From a bacterium (GTDB lineage Bacteria > Desulfobacterota > Anaeroferrophillalia > Anaeroferrophillales > Anaeroferrophillaceae): a stretch of DNA of 8,408 nt. The first letter of the stretch is position 1; the number at the start of each line of letters is the position of its first letter. Both the position numbers and the translations under genes were made by a program. The stretch spans positions 1 to 8,408 of the forward strand of contig JAOZRP010000079.1 of assembly GCA_029940125.1 (NCBI GenBank). The letters run 5' to 3'. The notes under the pieces were generated by a model. It ran no database searches, was not told where the DNA came from, and saw only the letters and a list, made by a program, of their open reading frames with translations. Shown here piece after piece: positions 7,287 through 8,408 of this stretch.

Positions 7287-7398
7287 AATTATTTAAAAAA
7301 TTTCCGGCACGATTCCTCCAAAATCATCATCTCCCTTGATTTTTCCTCAAATCATTACTAAAGTAGTGCCGGTTGTAAAAGTAAAAAATATTTATTGC

Positions 7399-7411
7399 TG
7401 ATCAGTGATCA
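7399..7411. promoter_or_regulatory. Candidate operator TGATCAGTGATCA upstream of cooC
   Basis: Two TGATCA hexamers flank a central G, giving a 13-bp palindrome that is perfect apart from its central base. It sits 28 bases before the cooC ATG and just downstream of an AT-rich tract. The half-sites TGAT...ATCA resemble those of the CRP/FNR superfamily (TTGAT-N4-ATCAA), but the spacing here is five bases, so it is not a standard FNR site. A regulator binding here is inference only. Confidence 0.35.
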
Positions 7412-7426
7412 TGCTCTCGCATCAAC

Positions 7427-7433
7427 AAAGGAG
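7427..7433 (+). promoter_or_regulatory. Strong ribosome binding site that fixes the cooC start
   Basis: AAAGGAG is followed by a 6-base spacer (TTATCC) and ATG at 7440. This near-ideal site decides between the ATG at 7440 and the longer in-frame reading from 7395, which has no such site and adds residues before the beta strand that normally opens this ATPase family. Confidence 0.85.
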
Positions 7434-7439
7434 TTATCC

Positions 7440-8225
7440 ATGAAAATCGCCATATCCGGTAAAGGCGGCGTTGGGAAAACAACCCTCGCCGGCACCCTGG
7501 CCCGCCTGATGGCCGACCAGGGACAGAAAGTTCTGGCCATTGACGCCGACCCCGACGCCAATCTTGCCTCCGCCATTGGCTTCACCATCAAAGAAGTGGA
7601 ACACGTCACGCCGCTGGCGGAAATGACCGAGGAAATTGAATCACGCACCGGCGCCAAAAAGGGAACCTTTGGAGGCATATTCAAGCTCAACCCCCAGGTT
7701 GACGACATCCCGGAAAAATTCAGCCTGTTGAAGGAAAATATCAAGCTGCTGATCCTGGGAACCATTCCCGAAGGCGGCGGCGGCTGCTACTGCCCGGAAA
7801 GCGTCCTGTTGAAATACCTGCTGCGCCACATTTTCCTGCAGCGGGATGAAAGCATTATCCTGGACATGGAGGCTGGACTCGAGCACCTGGGACGCGGTTC
7901 CACCCGCGGCATTGACGCCTTCATCGTGGTGGTGGAACCAGGAACCCGTAGCCTGCAGACCGCCCGCCAGGTCAGGAAGCTGGCCGGTGACCTGGGCGTC
8001 CAGCAGGTTTTCGTGGTTGGCAACAAGATTCATACCCCTGAAGACCGCCGGTTCATCGAAGACAACCTGGACGGCATGACCATCCTCGGCGGCATTGAGT
8101 ATGATCCGGAAATCGTTGCCGCCGACCGCCGGGACGAAGCCCCCTACGACGTCAACCCGAAAGTAGTTGACAACGTCAAGGGAATTTATGAAAACCTCTG
8201 CCGCCAGCTTGACGGCAACGGCTAA
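7440..8225 (+). CDS. cooC: CooC-type CO dehydrogenase maturation ATPase (nickel insertion)
   Basis: CooC proteins are dimeric MinD/ParA-like ATPases that help insert nickel into the C-cluster of anaerobic CO dehydrogenase. This 261-residue protein has the deviant Walker A motif GKGGVGKTT (7-15, with signature Lys8), the switch I region IDADPDAN (34-41), switch II DMEAG (142-146) and the NK nucleotide motif (195-196). Decisive is GGGGCYCPE (112-120): Cys116 and Cys118 match the CxC pair that binds metal at the dimer interface of Carboxydothermus CooC1. This separates it from MinD, ParA and NifH. It is cytoplasmic. No CODH catalytic gene is in the window, so the client must lie downstream or elsewhere. 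It stands alone between two copies of a dispersed repeat. The family call is strong; which CODH it serves is unknown. Confidence 0.93.
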   Translation: MKIAISGKGGVGKTTLAGTLARLMADQGQKVLAIDADPDANLASAIGFTIKEVEHVTPLAEMTEEIESRTGAKKGTFGGIFKLNPQVDDIPEKFSLLKENIKLLILGTIPEGGGGCYCPESVLLKYLLRHIFLQRDESIILDMEAGLEHLGRGSTRGIDAFIVVVEPGTRSLQTARQVRKLAGDLGVQQVFVVGNKIHTPEDRRFIEDNLDGMTILGGIEYDPEIVAADRRDEAPYDVNPKVVDNVKGIYENLCRQLDGNG

Positions 8226-8272
8226 AATTTCAGCTTCCCGAATTGCCGCAAAGACAGCCGCAGGAAATTCTC

Positions 8273-8285
8273 CGGGATCTTCCCG
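8273..8285. other. Small hairpin after cooC
   Basis: CGGGA, loop TCT, TCCCG forms a perfect 5-bp stem 48 bases past the cooC stop. No T-run follows, so it is not a standard intrinsic terminator. It may be chance in GC-rich DNA. Confidence 0.25.
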
Positions 8286-8304
8286 CATGTCCCAAGCAGC
8301 TGTT

Positions 8305-8343
8305 AGTACCTTACTCCTGAAAGTTTGTCATAAAAAACAAGAA
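8305..8343. repeat. Dispersed intergenic repeat, copy C
   Basis: The copy runs from AGTACCTTACTCCTG to CATAAAAAACAAGAA, in the same orientation as copies A and B and with the same overall spacing as copy A. Its first 15 bases differ from copy A at one position only. The loop centre (8322-8327) is the most divergent part. CTCCTG (8314-8319) and CAAGAA (8338-8343) pair fully only on the minus strand if two G-U pairs are allowed. It fills the gap between cooC and the next gene. Confidence 0.75.
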
Positions 8344-8373
8344 ATTGTCGGGAATACTTAAGGATGTTCGGGC

Positions 8374-8408
8374 ATGGCTCATAGCGGTTTTGGCCGCCGA
8401 ACGAATCA
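8374..8408 (+). CDS. Start of an unidentified gene, cut by the window end (partial)
   Basis: An ATG at 8374 opens a frame that stays open to the end and reads MAHSGFGRRTN. AAGGA (8360-8364) lies nine bases upstream, a good ribosome binding site, which is the main support. Only 11 residues are visible, so no family can be named. It follows cooC in the same direction after 148 bases that include repeat copy C, so it may or may not share the cooC transcript. Confidence 0.5.
   Translation, partial: MAHSGFGRRTN

Larger units (their letters stand above)
7110..7439. promoter_or_regulatory. Divergent intergenic region between mscS-like gene and cooC
   Basis: This 330-base region must contain promoters for both the minus-strand operon and cooC. 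It is GC-balanced near mscS and becomes strongly AT-rich from about 7260 to 7400, unlike the genes around it. It holds repeat copy B (7247-7286), the short palindrome CCGGCCGG (7227-7234), an A/T stretch with TTGTAA (7373-7378) and TATTTAT (7389-7395) that could belong to a promoter, and a near-palindrome close to cooC (7399-7411). I could not find a well-spaced sigma-70 pair or a good sigma-54 site, so exact promoters are not called. A 15-codon in-frame extension of cooC upstream of 7440 is rejected because the strong ribosome site lies inside it. Confidence 0.6.

Noticed and set aside
7301..7320. CGGCACGATTCCTCC as a sigma-54 promoter
   Set aside because: The -24 element is one base off TGGCAC and the -12 element lacks TTGC, so the match is not good enough.
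7641..8288. 215-codon minus-strand frame opposite cooC
   Set aside because: Antisense shadow of an intact cooC with all family motifs; no start signal or domain.
156..8343. The repeat copies as part of a CRISPR array
   Set aside because: Copies are kilobases apart with genes between them, differ by about 20 percent, and no regular spacers or cas genes are present.
8288..8361. Small plus-strand frame of 24 codons from the ATG at 8288
   Set aside because: It runs through repeat copy C, lacks a ribosome site and ends before the better supported start at 8374.
1..8408. tRNA, rRNA, riboswitch, insertion sequence or phage attachment site
   Set aside because: No cloverleaf, rRNA core sequence, transposase, integrase or recognisable aptamer core was seen on either strand.

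Overview
The window looks like chromosomal DNA from a Gram-negative anaerobe, most plausibly a Desulfobacterota (deltaproteobacterial) lineage. This is inferred from three things: an LptF-type lipopolysaccharide export permease (so an outer membrane), a CooC-type nickel-insertion ATPase for anaerobic carbon monoxide dehydrogenase, and GC-rich coding DNA with strong third-position G/C bias. The species cannot be fixed from this sequence alone.

Layout. Bases 2-55 hold the last codons of a plus-strand gene. A 332-base gap (56-387) contains a short dispersed repeat, a degenerate long inverted repeat and a small GC hairpin. A plus-strand pair follows: a 989-residue M16C zinc metalloprotease (388-3357), overlapped by 14 bp by a sirtuin (3344-4045). 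The sirtuin ends only 3 bp from the end of a convergent minus-strand operon that reads mscS-like channel (7109-5901), radC (5929-5225), lptF (5221-4049), tightly packed and probably translationally coupled. A 330-base AT-rich divergent intergenic region (7110-7439) separates mscS from cooC (7440-8225, plus). It holds a second copy of the dispersed repeat and a near-palindromic candidate operator. A third repeat copy lies just after cooC, and a new gene probably begins at 8374 and runs off the end.

How the genes fit together. The protease and sirtuin are co-transcribed and may both act in protein or peptide housekeeping, but no direct link is proven. The minus-strand operon combines two envelope functions (osmotic safety valve, LPS export) with a RadC-family JAMM protein. 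CooC points to a CO dehydrogenase or Wood-Ljungdahl system elsewhere in the genome; its client enzyme is not in this window.

No large undescribed system is evident. The signals most worth a second look are the three-copy intergenic repeat family, two copies of which bracket cooC in the same orientation, and the sirtuin, which has lost half of its canonical zinc cysteines and has an altered acyl-pocket motif.
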